Shown here piece after piece: positions 13,632-22,494 of a stretch of DNA of 49,011 bases. Position 1 is the stretch's first letter; each line of letters starts with the position of its first letter. The translations under genes and the position numbers were made by a program. The DNA is from Streptosporangiaceae bacterium. Lineage in GTDB: Bacteria; Actinomycetota; Actinomycetes; Streptosporangiales; Streptosporangiaceae. The notes beneath the pieces are model-generated. The model was not told the DNA's origin. It worked only from the letters and a program-made list of their open reading frames with translations, and did no database searches. The stretch is from the NCBI GenBank assembly GCA_019245115.1, contig JAFARZ010000264.1, forward strand, positions 1 through 49,011, read 5' to 3'.

Positions 13632-16541
13632 TCAAGCTCTTGAATCGGTACTGGCCGCAGGGACATTGAGGGCTCGGGCACGGAGACCGCTAACGGGGCT
13701 GGGAGTAGCGCCCGCCTGCCGGACAAGGCCACGGATGTGATGTCCCGCTAGGTTCGTCTGCATGACCTTGACGCCAAGCGGTGACAGCGCGTCCGCAACC
13801 GCGTTGACCAGTGCGGCGGGGGCGAGGATGACAGCCGCTTCGCCGACGCCACGGAAACCGCCCGCTAGGGCAGAAGGTGTCTCCCGGTGCCGGATTCGTG
13901 CCCGCGGGACGCTGCCGAAGGTGGGCACCAGATAGTCGAGCAGCGTGGTGGTGACCGGCTGGCCCGCTGAGTCGTAGACGATCTCCTCAAGGAAGACGGA
14001 CCCCACGGCTTGTGCGAATGCGCCCTGGATCTGGCCATCGACAATCGCCGGGTTGATGACCCGGCCGCAGTCATGCACTATGGCGAAGTCTCTGATCAGC
14101 GTATAGCCGGTCAGCGGGTCCACCTCCACGACCACGGCGCCGGCGGCCGTTGCATAGGTGGCGGCCACGTTCATGTGGCCGTGCTCGTCGGGGAAGGCAC
14201 TGGTGTTCCCGGGGTCATACGCTTCTATGACCGACAGGCCCGGGGCTTGGCCAGGCGGAAGCAGGAAGGTATGCAGATAGGCGGCGCTGGCTACGGCGGA
14301 GAACGGCAGCTCTTGCTCGTTGGCACGGAACAGCCCGCGTTCCAGCGCAACGGCCGCCACGCTCACACCAAGCATGCTGGCGGCGATGCTCCGCATCTTG
14401 TCCCGGACGTGCTCAGCCGCGCGGGAAACGGCGCCACCGCCCATGACCGCGGAGCGGCTTCCCCACGTCCCCATCCCGTATGGCAACGCATCGGTGTCGC
14501 CGTCGACGACGTGTATCCAATCCATCGGCACGGTAAGCACGTCGGCTGCCACCTGTGCGAAGACGGTCTCGTGTCCCTGCCCTTGTGACTTGGTGCCTAC
14601 CTTCACGGTGACATGGCCGTCGGGCTGGACCGTGAGCTGGACCATCTCAAAGGCGCCGAACCGGCCGGCCACGCTGTGCAGGTTTGGCGCGGTACCTTCA
14701 ACAATGGAGGAAAGCCCGATACCAAGACAACGGCCCTGACGGCGCGCTTCCTCGCGCTCAGCCAGCAGTTTGGGATAGCCGATGAACTCGAGCAGTTCGT
14801 CGAACTGATCGCGGAAGCTGCCCACGTCGTACTTCGCGCCCGTTACCGACGTAAACGGACGGGGCTGGTCGGGAATCATGTTCAGCCGGCGCACGTCGGC
14901 TGGGTCAAGCCCCAATTCGGAAGCCACCCGGTCCATGATGCGTTCGATCGTGACAAACGCCTGTGGCTGCCCGAAGCCCCGGTAGGCGCCCATAGGGCAT
15001 TTGTTAGTCGCGGCGCAGCGCAGCACATACGCATAGTTGGGGATGTCGTAGGTGCCGGTAAGGAGGCTGGTGGTGACCATAGCCGGAGCGACGCCGGTGA
15101 AGTACAGTATCGGGTTCCCCGCGTCGGCAATGATGTCGACCTGGAGCCCGAGCACCTTCCCGTCGCCGCGAACCGCTGCCCTTACCTGGTGAACCTGCTG
15201 ACGGGAGTGCACGCTTGAGGTGAGGCTCTCCAGCCTGTCCTGCGTCCAGGAAATGGGATGCGGGAGCTGTGTCGCGAGTACAGCCACCAGCGCCTCTTCA
15301 CGCATGAAATGCTGCTTATTACCGAAGCCGCCGCCCATATCAGGCGCGATGACACGGATCGCCGATTCACTCAGGCCGGTAATATCCGAGATAACAGTGC
15401 GCAGGTTGTGCGGCTGCTGTGACGAGGCGAACAGGGTGAGGCGGCCCCTGGCGGGGTCGAACTGGCCTGTCGCGCCATGGCCCTCGAGCGGCAGGCCTAT
15501 TACGCGGTGATGCACGACTTGTTCGGTCACGATGGTGTCGGCTGCGGCGAATGCCCCATCGAGGTCACCGGTAGCGCCCTCGAGGCGAAGGAACTCGTTG
15601 CTGCCCCACTCCTCGTAAAGCAACGCCGATGACTCGCTCAGTGCTGCCTCCGCGTCCACGACCGCGGGAAGTTCCTCGTAGTCGACAACGATCCGTTCGA
15701 GTGCGTCTTCCGCAAGGTAACGGCTGTCGGCGACGACGACCGCGACTGGCTCCCCCGCAAACCGGACGCGGTCAATGGCGAGCGCGTACCACTCAAGCGG
15801 CTTCATGGTGGGAATAGGAAGCAGGGTAGAGAAGGGTTTGGAGATTCGCGCCAGCTCGGATCCGGTGTAGACGGCCACGACCCCTCGCGCCGCTGCCGCC
15901 GCGCCCGTTTCTATCGACAGGATTTTCGCGTGTGCGACTGGGCTGCGCAGAATTGCCGCATGTTTCATCCCTGGCAGCCGGATGTCCGCGAGGTACTGTG
16001 CTTTGCCAGCGAGGAAACGGGCCGCTTCCACGCGACGGACCGGCTGGCCGCTGAATGGTGCGGTTACCGGCTCGTCAGCCGCCTGCCCAGCTGCCGCAGC
16101 CACCTGCACTGCGTCGGCGATGCTCACGTAACCTGTGCAGCGGCAGATGTTGCCTGCCATCGCCTCATCCACCTCAGCCGCGTCCGGGCATGGCGTCCTT
16201 CCTAGTAGGTCAACGGCAGACAGCACCATGCCGGGTGTACAGAAACCGCATTGCACACCATGTGTCGCCGCGAGTGCTTTCTGGACCGGGTGAAGCTGCT
16301 GGGCGGATCCGAGACCCTCGACGGTTGTCACCTCATGGCCGTCGGCCTGTACTGCGAACAGGAGGCAGGAACGCACTGCCGTGCCATCCAGCAGGACGGT
16401 GCAGGACCCGCACGCCCCCTGCTCGCAGGCGGCGTGCACGCTAGTGAGCCCGCACTGGTCCCGCAGCACGTCCGTGAGCAGGTGATGAGGCTCGACATTC
16501 ACAACTGCCGTGGTGCCGTTCACCGAGATCGAGGTCCGCAT
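13632..16541 (-). CDS. Xanthine-dehydrogenase-family hydroxylase, fused [2Fe-2S] and molybdopterin subunits
   Basis: 969 residues fusing what are usually two subunits. Residues 1-160 are a CoxS/XdhC-type iron-sulfur part: plant-type cluster CEQGACGSC (C39, C44, C47, C59), then CGFC and NICRC for the second cluster. Residues ~165-945 are the large subunit: GMKHAAILRSPVAHAKI, DMGGGFGNKQ, AYRGFGQPQAF, KVGTKSQGQGHETVFAQ, DCGRVINPAIVDGQIQGA and catalytic Glu in GFRGVGEAAV. It should insert water oxygen into an N-heterocycle or aldehyde and pass electrons via FeS to the FAD subunit encoded directly upstream (stop-to-start gap 3 bp, same operon). Separate subunits are the norm. Substrate unknown; no XdhC-like maturation gene is seen. 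Confidence 0.9.
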   Translation of the reverse strand: MRTSISVNGTTAVVNVEPHHLLTDVLRDQCGLTSVHAACEQGACGSCTVLLDGTAVRSCLLFAVQADGHEVTTVEGLGSAQQLHPVQKALAATHGVQCGFCTPGMVLSAVDLLGRTPCPDAAEVDEAMAGNICRCTGYVSIADAVQVAAAAGQAADEPVTAPFSGQPVRRVEAARFLAGKAQYLADIRLPGMKHAAILRSPVAHAKILSIETGAAAAARGVVAVYTGSELARISKPFSTLLPIPTMKPLEWYALAIDRVRFAGEPVAVVVADSRYLAEDALERIVVDYEELPAVVDAEAALSESSALLYEEWGSNEFLRLEGATGDLDGAFAAADTIVTEQVVHHRVIGLPLEGHGATGQFDPARGRLTLFASSQQPHNLRTVISDITGLSESAIRVIAPDMGGGFGNKQHFMREEALVAVLATQLPHPISWTQDRLESLTSSVHSRQQVHQVRAAVRGDGKVLGLQVDIIADAGNPILYFTGVAPAMVTTSLLTGTYDIPNYAYVLRCAATNKCPMGAYRGFGQPQAFVTIERIMDRVASELGLDPADVRRLNMIPDQPRPFTSVTGAKYDVGSFRDQFDELLEFIGYPKLLAEREEARRQGRCLGIGLSSIVEGTAPNLHSVAGRFGAFEMVQLTVQPDGHVTVKVGTKSQGQGHETVFAQVAADVLTVPMDWIHVVDGDTDALPYGMGTWGSRSAVMGGGAVSRAAEHVRDKMRSIAASMLGVSVAAVALERGLFRANEQELPFSAVASAAYLHTFLLPPGQAPGLSVIEAYDPGNTSAFPDEHGHMNVAATYATAAGAVVVEVDPLTGYTLIRDFAIVHDCGRVINPAIVDGQIQGAFAQAVGSVFLEEIVYDSAGQPVTTTLLDYLVPTFGSVPRARIRHRETPSALAGGFRGVGEAAVILAPAALVNAVADALSPLGVKVMQTNLAGHHIRGLVRQAGATPSPVSGLRARALNVPAASTDSRA

Positions 16542-16544
16542 GGC

Positions 16545-17438
16545 CTAGGTAGCCTCCTCGTCTGCCGCCCCACCGTTGTGCCAGGCTGCGCGGATGGCCT
16601 CCACCAGCAAAGCCGCGGCGAGCTCGCGGCGATCCTGGGCCGAGGCGTGCAGGTCTTCGCTGGGGTCGAACGCCCGCGACGCGTTAACTGCCACCTCCCG
16701 AAGCACGTACTCGGTCACGGTCGCCTGACCGGCCAGGGGCTGGACCGCTGCGCTCAGGTCGACAGGGAGAGCGGACAAGCCACAGCCGGCCGCCACCGCG
16801 TGGCCGCAGCGCCCCGCGCGGTCGAAAGATAGCTCCACCGCGACGCCCGCTGTAGCGAAGTCCCCATGGCGTGGCGCGATTTCGCGGAAGGCTGCTCGGG
16901 CCTGGGGCGGGCGTGCCGGGATCACGATCTCCACCAGCATCTCTTCCGGCTCGAGGGTGGTGGCAAGGAAACCGGTCACCAGGTCCTTCACCGACGTCTC
17001 CCGCGCCCTGCCAGCAGGACCAGCGACCTTGACGCGGGCATCGAGGGCGACAAGCGCGGCGGGGAGTTCGGCAGCGGGATCAGCGTGGGCCAGGCTGCCG
17101 CCCAGTGTCCCGCGTGCGCGGACCTGCGGGTGTGCCACGTGCCTGGCGGCGTGGCTGAGCAAGGGCTGGTGCTTCAGGATCTGGGGGTCGCTTTCGAGCC
17201 GTGAATGACGGCACAGGGCGCCCACCCGCGTCGTGCCGTCCTCGTCGAGCGTGACGTAGTCCAGTTCTGTCAGTGGATTGATGTCGACCAGGACTGCCGG
17301 GTGGACCAGCCGGAGATTCATCAGCGGAACCAGGCTTTGGCCGCCTGCCAGGATCTTCGCGTCAGGCTGCCCGGCGAGCACTGCCATCGCGTCGGCTATG
17401 GATTGCGCGCGGTGATAGTCGAAAGGCGGTGGCTTCAT
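16545..17438 (-). CDS. FAD-binding (medium) subunit of molybdenum hydroxylase
   Basis: 297 residues of the CoxM/XdhB FAD_binding_5 type. MKPPPFDYHRAQSIADAMAV opens the protein; the FAD pyrophosphate motif AKILAGGQSLVPLMNLRL and TRVGALCRHS, HVAHPQVRARGTLGGSLAHADPAAELPAAL follow, with the CO-dehydrogenase flavoprotein C-terminal domain after ~residue 180. Start 17438 is chosen for the GGAGG just upstream; the longer frame to 17501 lacks one. First gene of a two-gene operon with the fused FeS/Mo subunit, to which it should relay electrons. Confidence 0.92.
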   Translation of the reverse strand: MKPPPFDYHRAQSIADAMAVLAGQPDAKILAGGQSLVPLMNLRLVHPAVLVDINPLTELDYVTLDEDGTTRVGALCRHSRLESDPQILKHQPLLSHAARHVAHPQVRARGTLGGSLAHADPAAELPAALVALDARVKVAGPAGRARETSVKDLVTGFLATTLEPEEMLVEIVIPARPPQARAAFREIAPRHGDFATAGVAVELSFDRAGRCGHAVAAGCGLSALPVDLSAAVQPLAGQATVTEYVLREVAVNASRAFDPSEDLHASAQDRRELAAALLVEAIRAAWHNGGAADEEAT

Positions 17439-17591
17439 GGTCCTCCATCGACTGGCGGGAAAGGCGCGCATACGGGTCCGGTCGGCATTCCGCATCTCCA
17501 TGACCCCGTCTTGGGTCAGACAATAGATGTGCGCAGCAACCCCGTCAATAGGGAAATCGCGGCCCGGCCTTCGCTCACAGGAATGCTCTTC

Positions 17592-17621
17592 CGTCTCAGA
17601 CGGCCTAAATCGCCTGAGACG
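17592..17621. promoter_or_regulatory. Inverted repeat CGTCTCAG-N14-CTGAGACG
   Basis: A perfect 8-bp inverted repeat about 150 bp upstream of the FAD-subunit start and 115 bp before the 17736 gene, in the divergent gap 17439-17735. Spacing (22 bp centre to centre) suits a dimeric regulator on two adjacent turns. No other gene in this gap. Confidence 0.4.
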
Positions 17622-17735
17622 TATCCAGTGGGGCCCCTGAGCCTGTTGACGGTGGAAGAAGAACGGACTTATTGTCAGACCGCGATTGCCTGATGAAGAC
17701 GACGGCCACGGGGTTCACGCCCTGGAAAGGCTCTC

Positions 17736-18284
17736 TTGAAGATCACAAGAATTGAGCTCCCTTTGTCCCGAAACCATTACCAATTTGCTTGTCCGGTGTG
17801 GCGGGGCGGCCAGGAGTTTGGATTCTCCGGTTATTTGAGCAGGCTTGGACAGACGACCAGGCGCCGCGCGCTCGCCAGCGCCCTCGCCGCGGTCACGGTT
17901 CTGGCGCTAGCGGCCTGCGGCAGCTCGGGATCGTCGCCACCATCTGGCGGACCGTCAAGCCACGCACCCACGCTCCAGGTCACGACCATCGGCTACGCCC
18001 TCTCTGGCCCCGCCGACGACGGCGGGTTCTACCAGGACCAGGCGCAGGAGATCACCAAGCTGGGCCACCAGCTGGGCATCAAAGTCATCGTAGACCAGAA
18101 CGCCGACCCGAACTCGGCCGCTGTCCTCGGGGACCTGGCACGGCAGGGAGCTCAGGTAGTCATCGTCGACGGGTCCGAGTTCACCCCGGCCATGCTGGCG
18201 TTTGCCGCAGACCCGTCGTTCTCCGCCGCGCTTCCGCTGATGGTCTCCGGCGACCCGCCCGTCAACCACACCTATGCCACCGCT
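17736..18284 (+). pseudogene. BMP/PnrA-type ABC substrate-binding lipoprotein, truncated
   Basis: A lipoprotein leader (RRRALASALAAVTVLALAAC, lipobox Cys at residue 61 from TTG 17736; a second TTG at 17835 gives a normal 28-residue leader) is followed by IGYALSGPADDGGFYQDQAQ, VIVDQNADPNSAAVLGDLARQGAQVVIVDG and PLMVSGDPPVNHTYATAG. This is the first lobe of a Bmp/PnrA (basic membrane protein, nucleoside-binding) periplasmic protein. Homology ends at 18284, where a 73-bp inverted-repeat structure begins; the second lobe is gone, though the frame runs on to 18668. The first 33 residues (MKITRIELPLSR...) look like the start of a different, enolase-superfamily-like gene. No cognate permease or ATPase is present. 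Confidence 0.6.
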
Positions 18285-18357
18285 GGAAGAAAAGAGCTTC
18301 GGGGAAGCTTGGGCGCCGGTTTCCGGCGCTTTTTCTTCCGGAGGGCTCTTTTCTTCC
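18285..18357. repeat. 13-bp inverted repeats enclosing an intrinsic terminator
   Basis: GGAAGAAAAGAGC (18285-18297) is exactly repeated in reverse at 18345-18357. Inside, GCGCCGG-TTT-CCGGCGC (18313-18329) is followed by TTTTTCTTCC. The 73-bp unit begins exactly where the lipoprotein homology ends. Confidence 0.75.
18313..18335 (+). terminator. Rho-independent terminator
   Basis: A 7-bp GC stem with a TTT loop followed directly by a run of five or six T. Reads correctly for the plus strand, downstream of the truncated lipoprotein gene. Confidence 0.7.
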
Positions 18358-18419
18358 CACTAAGAGATGGCACATGTGTCCGCTATGTATCGATACGCGT
18401 AGCTCACCAGGCCGACCAG

Positions 18420-18545
18420 CCCACTCCAGCAAAGGCGACATGCCCGACATGCCGCAAACGCACGTTATCTTGGAACGCGCACCGGGTACTCAAAAAGCAC
18501 CGCAGGACCCGAAAGCACCGCGATAACTGTCCGGAATGCCCGTCC
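18420..18545 (+). other. Zinc-ribbon-like coding segment of unclear extent
   Basis: In the frame that reads on from the truncated lipoprotein gene, ATCPTCRKRTLSWNAHRVLK continues into a Lys/Arg/His-rich stretch closing with NCPEC: two CxxC knuckles about 27 residues apart. It resembles the 13100 gene in being small, basic and Cys4. No start codon with a ribosome site is apparent, and TGA/TAG codons are dense in other frames. It may be a small gene or a gene fragment. The rest of 18358-18742 shows nothing I can assign. Confidence 0.3.
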
Positions 18546-18742
18546 CGCAGCACCGTTACCGGCCCGGCGCGCCATCCAGATATACCTGGCGTGGGCTACC
18601 CGGTGTCGTGTTCCCTCCGATCCCGCTGGTTCCTTTACGCTCAGGTCGAGCACGCCCGCCCCTGCTAACAAGCTTCGCGGCCACCGCAGTGCTCCGCGCC
18701 TCAGTATCACCGCTGCCGCCCGCCGTTCGCTACGGTGCGGCT

Positions 18743-18880
18743 ATGCACCGGAGCCGGCTTTCCACCTTGCTCATCGACGTTCCCAGCGACCAGGTGCCCG
18801 AAGCTGCTGCGTTCTGGTCGGCGGCGCTCGGCGTGCCGGCGAATTCAGTGCCGGACGAGGAACAGTTCACCTCCCAAGGA
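18743..18880 (+). pseudogene. VOC/glyoxalase-like N-terminal fragment
   Basis: From ATG 18743: MHRSRLSTLLIDVPSDQVPE, then AAAFWSAALGVPANSVPDEEQFTS, the typical first beta-alpha-beta unit of glyoxalase-like (VOC) proteins. The frame then falls apart within ~50 residues of an expected ~230. Downstream to 18967 a different partial reading (TVKVHDFASGSTSYTVTING) appears, so this is a junction of fragments. Confidence 0.5.
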
Positions 18881-18967
18881 CACCGGCCCGATGGGCATGC
18901 TCTACCGCGAGGACATCCTGGCAGGGCACGGTGAAGGTCCATGACTTCGCCAGCGGAAGTACGTCGT

Positions 18968-19013
18968 ACACCGTGACCATCAACGGATTGCTAATCGGCT
19001 CTGGATATAAGCA
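18968..19013. repeat. 46-bp dispersed repeat, copy 2
   Basis: 41 of 46 bases match 13482-13527. Here the shared sequence ends in AAGCA and is followed by AGTTCGG rather than a complete family 1 hairpin. Confidence 0.5.
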
Positions 19014-19041
19014 AGTTCGGCATCTGGCTGCGTGCCGGGAC

Positions 19042-19518
19042 TCACATGTTCTGCGCGCCTGCCTTGATTGCCTCGCGGAGCCGGGAGTAGGTCCCGCATC
19101 GGCAGATGTTCCGCAGCTGATCGAGGTCCGCGTCAGTGATTTCGCGGCCTTGGGCCCGCACCTGCTTCACTTTGGCGACCGCCGCCATGATCTGGCCGGG
19201 CTGGCAGTAGCCGCACTGCGCGACATCGTAGTCCAGCCAGGCCTGCTGCATCGGGTGCAGGTCCGCTGCCACCGTGGCTGGCAGGCCCTCGATGGTGGTG
19301 ATCTCGTCGGTCGGCTTGATGTCGCTGACCTGCACCGAACACGGATTGAACGCGAGGCCGTTGATGTGGCACGTGCAGGCCTTGCAGACATCGAGTGCGC
19401 AGCCGTACTTCGGGCCGGTGACACCCAGGATGTCGCGGAGCACCCACAGGAGACGGACGTTGTCTTCGGCGTCGACGGTGACTTGCTTACCGTTGAGGAT
19501 GAAGGTGTGCGTGGGCAT
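19042..19518 (-). CDS. [2Fe-2S] small subunit of IorAB-type molybdenum hydroxylase
   Basis: 158 residues. The N-terminal ferredoxin-like domain has ligands in YGCALDVCKACTC and FNPC, the C-terminal four-helix domain has CGYCQPGQI and NICRCGTY; the order and spacing are those of IorA/CoxS proteins. It should carry electrons from the Mo site of the partner encoded directly upstream (27-bp gap, same strand). As in IorAB and other two-subunit enzymes, no FAD subunit is encoded in this operon; an external acceptor such as a cytochrome is the family's usual solution. The start ATG at 19518 fits the family N-terminus. Confidence 0.92.
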   Translation of the reverse strand: MPTHTFILNGKQVTVDAEDNVRLLWVLRDILGVTGPKYGCALDVCKACTCHINGLAFNPCSVQVSDIKPTDEITTIEGLPATVAADLHPMQQAWLDYDVAQCGYCQPGQIMAAVAKVKQVRAQGREITDADLDQLRNICRCGTYSRLREAIKAGAQNM

Positions 19519-19545
19519 GACGGTGAGTCCTTAGATGGGAAGTCT

Positions 19546-21891
19546 CTAGAAGGCGCTGTCGAGGCCGTCCGTGGGTGACTGCGGCGTGGACGGTTCGAGC
19601 GGCAGCGGCGTGAAGCCGAGCGTGCCGTGGTTGATCGGGAACCGGGTCGGTAGCGTGCCGGTGGCGCGGGCGTACGCGCAGGCGACCGCGGCCATGGTCG
19701 GCGCTACGCCGAGTTCGCCGGCGCCGCTGGGGCTGTCGCTGGTATCCGGCATGACGATGACCTCGACATCCAGCGGAGTGTTCCACTCGCGTGTGTAGAA
19801 GTAGTGGTCCCAGCTGCCTTCGAGCGGGATGCCGCCCGCGATGTGCAGGCTGGAGGTAAGCGCCAGCGCGATCCCGTCCTGGATGCCGCCGATCATCTGC
19901 GCCTCGAGGCCGCGCGGATTGATGGCGAACCCGGCGTCTACGACGACCAGGGCCTTCGTCACGCGCGAGCCGGTCACGCCGTCGGTGATCGGTCTGTTGA
20001 CTGTCGCCGGGGTACAGTCGATCTCGGCCAGGACCGCGATCGCGCCCTGATACTCGCTGTGCACCGCGATCCCCTGGGCCGTCTGTGGCGGCATTGCCTT
20101 GCCCCAGTCGCCTGCTTCCGCTGCCTTGTTCATCACCGCGAGCAGTCGCTCGTCCTTGAGGAAGTTGCGGCGGAACTGCACCGCGTCCTGTCCCATCTTG
20201 CCTGCAAGTTGGTCGACGACGAGTTCCTGCGCGCACACCACGTTGGGGGAGTAGATGTTGCGCATGCTGCCGGTGTTGAACTGCAGCGGGATCTCGTTCA
20301 GCGCCTGGATCGTGACCCCGAAGTCGTACGGGGACGACTGCGTGAGCTCGAAGATCGTCTGCGAGAGGGTCAGGCCGCCGGCGACGGGCAGCTTCGACGC
20401 GGTCGCCGTGACCATGTCGCCGAACCCGTGCCCGAAGGCCGTCTGCACACTGGTGTGCCGTTGCTCGTAGGTGAGCACGTTGCCGAGGGCGTACGAGGCC
20501 CGGACGCGGGAGACGCACATCGGGTGGGTGCGGCCTTGCCGGAAGTTGTCGGTACGAGACCAGGACAGCTTTACCGGCTTGCCCATTTTCTGGGAGGCTT
20601 GGGCGGCTTCCAAAGCGGCGTCATGAAACAGATGTCTCCCGAACGAGCCTCCGCCTTCTGTCACGTGCACCGTGACTGCGTCCACGGGCAGGCCCAGCAC
20701 GGCGGCGATCTCCCCCTGCGCGACGATCGGCGCCTTGAGACTGCTCCAGATCTCGGCGCTGTCAGAGCGGACGTCGGCGATCGCGATGTCCGGTTCGAGC
20801 GGGCTGTTGCTGGCGAATGCGAAGAAGAACTTGGCGTCGACGGAATCCGCGATCAGGGATAGCGGCGCTGTCAGGTCCGGGAGGGCGGCTTCGAGCTGTG
20901 CCTCAACCGTGTCATCCGACTGCCCGGCCACGGTGCCCGGTTGCCACGTCACGTCGATCACCTGGATAGCGTCGATGCACTGGCCGAACGTTTCCGCTCT
21001 GATGGCCACGCCGTGCGGGAGCACGGCGACGTCGGTGACGCCCGGCATGGCCAGCACTGCCTGTTCGTTGTTGACGGACACGACCGTGCCGTTGATCGTC
21101 GGCGGCCGGGCCACCATGGCGGGCTTGGCGCCGGGTACCTGCAGATCCATGGTGAACTGCTTGCGGCCGGTGACGATGTCGGGGGCGTCTATGCGGCTCT
21201 GCGGGGTGCCGAGGATAGTGAAGTCCGATTCCGGTTTGAGCTGGGCAGTCACGCTTATGGTCGTGTCGGCGGCGGCAGCGGCGGCGAGTTCACCGTAGGT
21301 GGCCGTCTGGCCGTCTGGCTCGGTCACGACGCCGTCCTTGGTGGTCAGCCGTGTCGCGTCCGCGTTCCACTTGGCGGCCGCGGTGTCGACGAGCCGCTGG
21401 CGGGCGATCGCGGCGGCTGTCCGGACCGGGACGTACATGCTCCGCATGGAGTTGGACCCGCCGGTGAGCTGGTTCATCAGGAGTTCCGGCCGCGCGTCCG
21501 CCAGGGTGATGGTGATCTTGCCGAGCGGGAGGTCGAGTTCTTCGGCGACCATCATCGCGATCGCCGTGGTCATGCCCTGGCCGACTTCGGCCCGCGGTAC
21601 CGCGAAGCTGGCGGTGCCATCCTCGTTGACCACGACCGTGATCAGGCCGCTCGTGGGGGCGGCGGCGAGATCCTGCATGTCGCCCAGGTCGAAGATCTCC
21701 TCTGGCTGCGGCGGGGAGGGCACCGCAGCCTCCGCTTGCTGCGGACTGACCAGGTCGGCGGTCCAGCTGACCGCGACGGCAAGCGTCGGCGCGGCGACCA
21801 GATAGCCGAGGAACCGGCGGCGGTTCAGCTGGCCGCGCGACCCGGTTTCCTGGTCGTGCGATCTCTTTCCCGAACGACTCTGCTCGGCCAT
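19546..21891 (-). CDS. Molybdopterin-binding subunit, IorB-like, Tat-exported
   Basis: 781 residues. A twin-arginine leader, NRRRFLGYLVAAPTLAVAVS (from residue 23), indicates folded export with cofactor. The mature part has IorB features: AVPRAEVGQGMTTAIAMMVAEEL, NQLTGGSNSMRSMY, a duplicated Mo-binding architecture with TEGGGSFGRHLFHDAALEAAQAS, NTGSMRNIYSPN and the late SPSGAGELGVAPTMAAVACA with the catalytic Glu. Isoquinoline 1-oxidoreductase-type enzymes hydroxylate N-heterocycles or oxidise aldehydes. Start 21891 is favoured by GGGAGAG upstream; the open frame extends to 22023 without a ribosome site. Operon with the 19042 subunit. Substrate unknown. Confidence 0.92.
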   Translation of the reverse strand: MAEQSRSGKRSHDQETGSRGQLNRRRFLGYLVAAPTLAVAVSWTADLVSPQQAEAAVPSPPQPEEIFDLGDMQDLAAAPTSGLITVVVNEDGTASFAVPRAEVGQGMTTAIAMMVAEELDLPLGKITITLADARPELLMNQLTGGSNSMRSMYVPVRTAAAIARQRLVDTAAAKWNADATRLTTKDGVVTEPDGQTATYGELAAAAAADTTISVTAQLKPESDFTILGTPQSRIDAPDIVTGRKQFTMDLQVPGAKPAMVARPPTINGTVVSVNNEQAVLAMPGVTDVAVLPHGVAIRAETFGQCIDAIQVIDVTWQPGTVAGQSDDTVEAQLEAALPDLTAPLSLIADSVDAKFFFAFASNSPLEPDIAIADVRSDSAEIWSSLKAPIVAQGEIAAVLGLPVDAVTVHVTEGGGSFGRHLFHDAALEAAQASQKMGKPVKLSWSRTDNFRQGRTHPMCVSRVRASYALGNVLTYEQRHTSVQTAFGHGFGDMVTATASKLPVAGGLTLSQTIFELTQSSPYDFGVTIQALNEIPLQFNTGSMRNIYSPNVVCAQELVVDQLAGKMGQDAVQFRRNFLKDERLLAVMNKAAEAGDWGKAMPPQTAQGIAVHSEYQGAIAVLAEIDCTPATVNRPITDGVTGSRVTKALVVVDAGFAINPRGLEAQMIGGIQDGIALALTSSLHIAGGIPLEGSWDHYFYTREWNTPLDVEVIVMPDTSDSPSGAGELGVAPTMAAVACAYARATGTLPTRFPINHGTLGFTPLPLEPSTPQSPTDGLDSAF

Positions 21892-22494
21892 GGCGGTTTC
21901 TCTCCCAAGGTCATCCTGAGGTGATGTTGAGGTCGTGCGCCTGGAGGATGTCCAGGCGCACGAGATGGCGCCGCGGGAGCCTCCGGCGACACGGTCTTTA
22001 CGGACATGACGGCTACCTGTCACATTCTCGAGGTGCAGGCGTCCCTTCTCTTAACGGGCCGTCGGCGCCGGCGGCCCGAACTTTGACTCTGGGTGATCTT
22101 GTGACCGCAATGCGCACAGGCTACCTTGACTTCGCGCGCCAAGCGGAGTCGCGGGCCGGTTCTTCGTGATATCAAGTTTGACGGGAAGACCCTTCGCCGA
22201 AGAGCGATGCGGAGAAGCGCGTAGATCCCTGGACGAGGAACCACCGCCGTTCGGCTGAAAGGCACTTAATAATGAACGGACGGTGGCGCTACTGGCCGGG
22301 TACAAGCCGAGCCAGCCAGAGATCAGGGAGGGTCGGCGCTTTCAGGTAACATTCAGGAACATCCCGCCCGCGAGCATCCTCCGTCATGCTGGTTCGTGAT
22401 AGGCGAATCAGCGTTCCGGACCCGGATTGACCCGAGGTCACAGCCTCGGGACGGTCCCGGATGTGAGAAGCGGGTGACGTTCCTTCCTGTCGGC
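21892..22494. other. Gene-free gap upstream of iorB-like gene
   Basis: No convincing coding frame in about 600 bases. It contains the promoter side of the IorB-like gene and hairpin repeat copy E (22240-22287), downstream of the MazEF-like pair. Nothing else recognised. Confidence 0.5.
22240..22287. repeat. Hairpin repeat family 1, copy E (degenerate)
   Basis: CCACCGCCGTTC (22241-22252) pairs with GAACGGACGGTGG (22274-22286) with one bulged base; the loop contains AAAGGCACTT. It lies about 210 bp downstream of the mazF-like stop on the minus strand. Confidence 0.65.

Noticed and set aside
18285..18668. C-terminal extension of the lipoprotein frame
   Set aside because: The BMP fold ends at 18284; what follows encodes a hairpin and unrelated sequence, so it is unlikely to be a native C-terminus.
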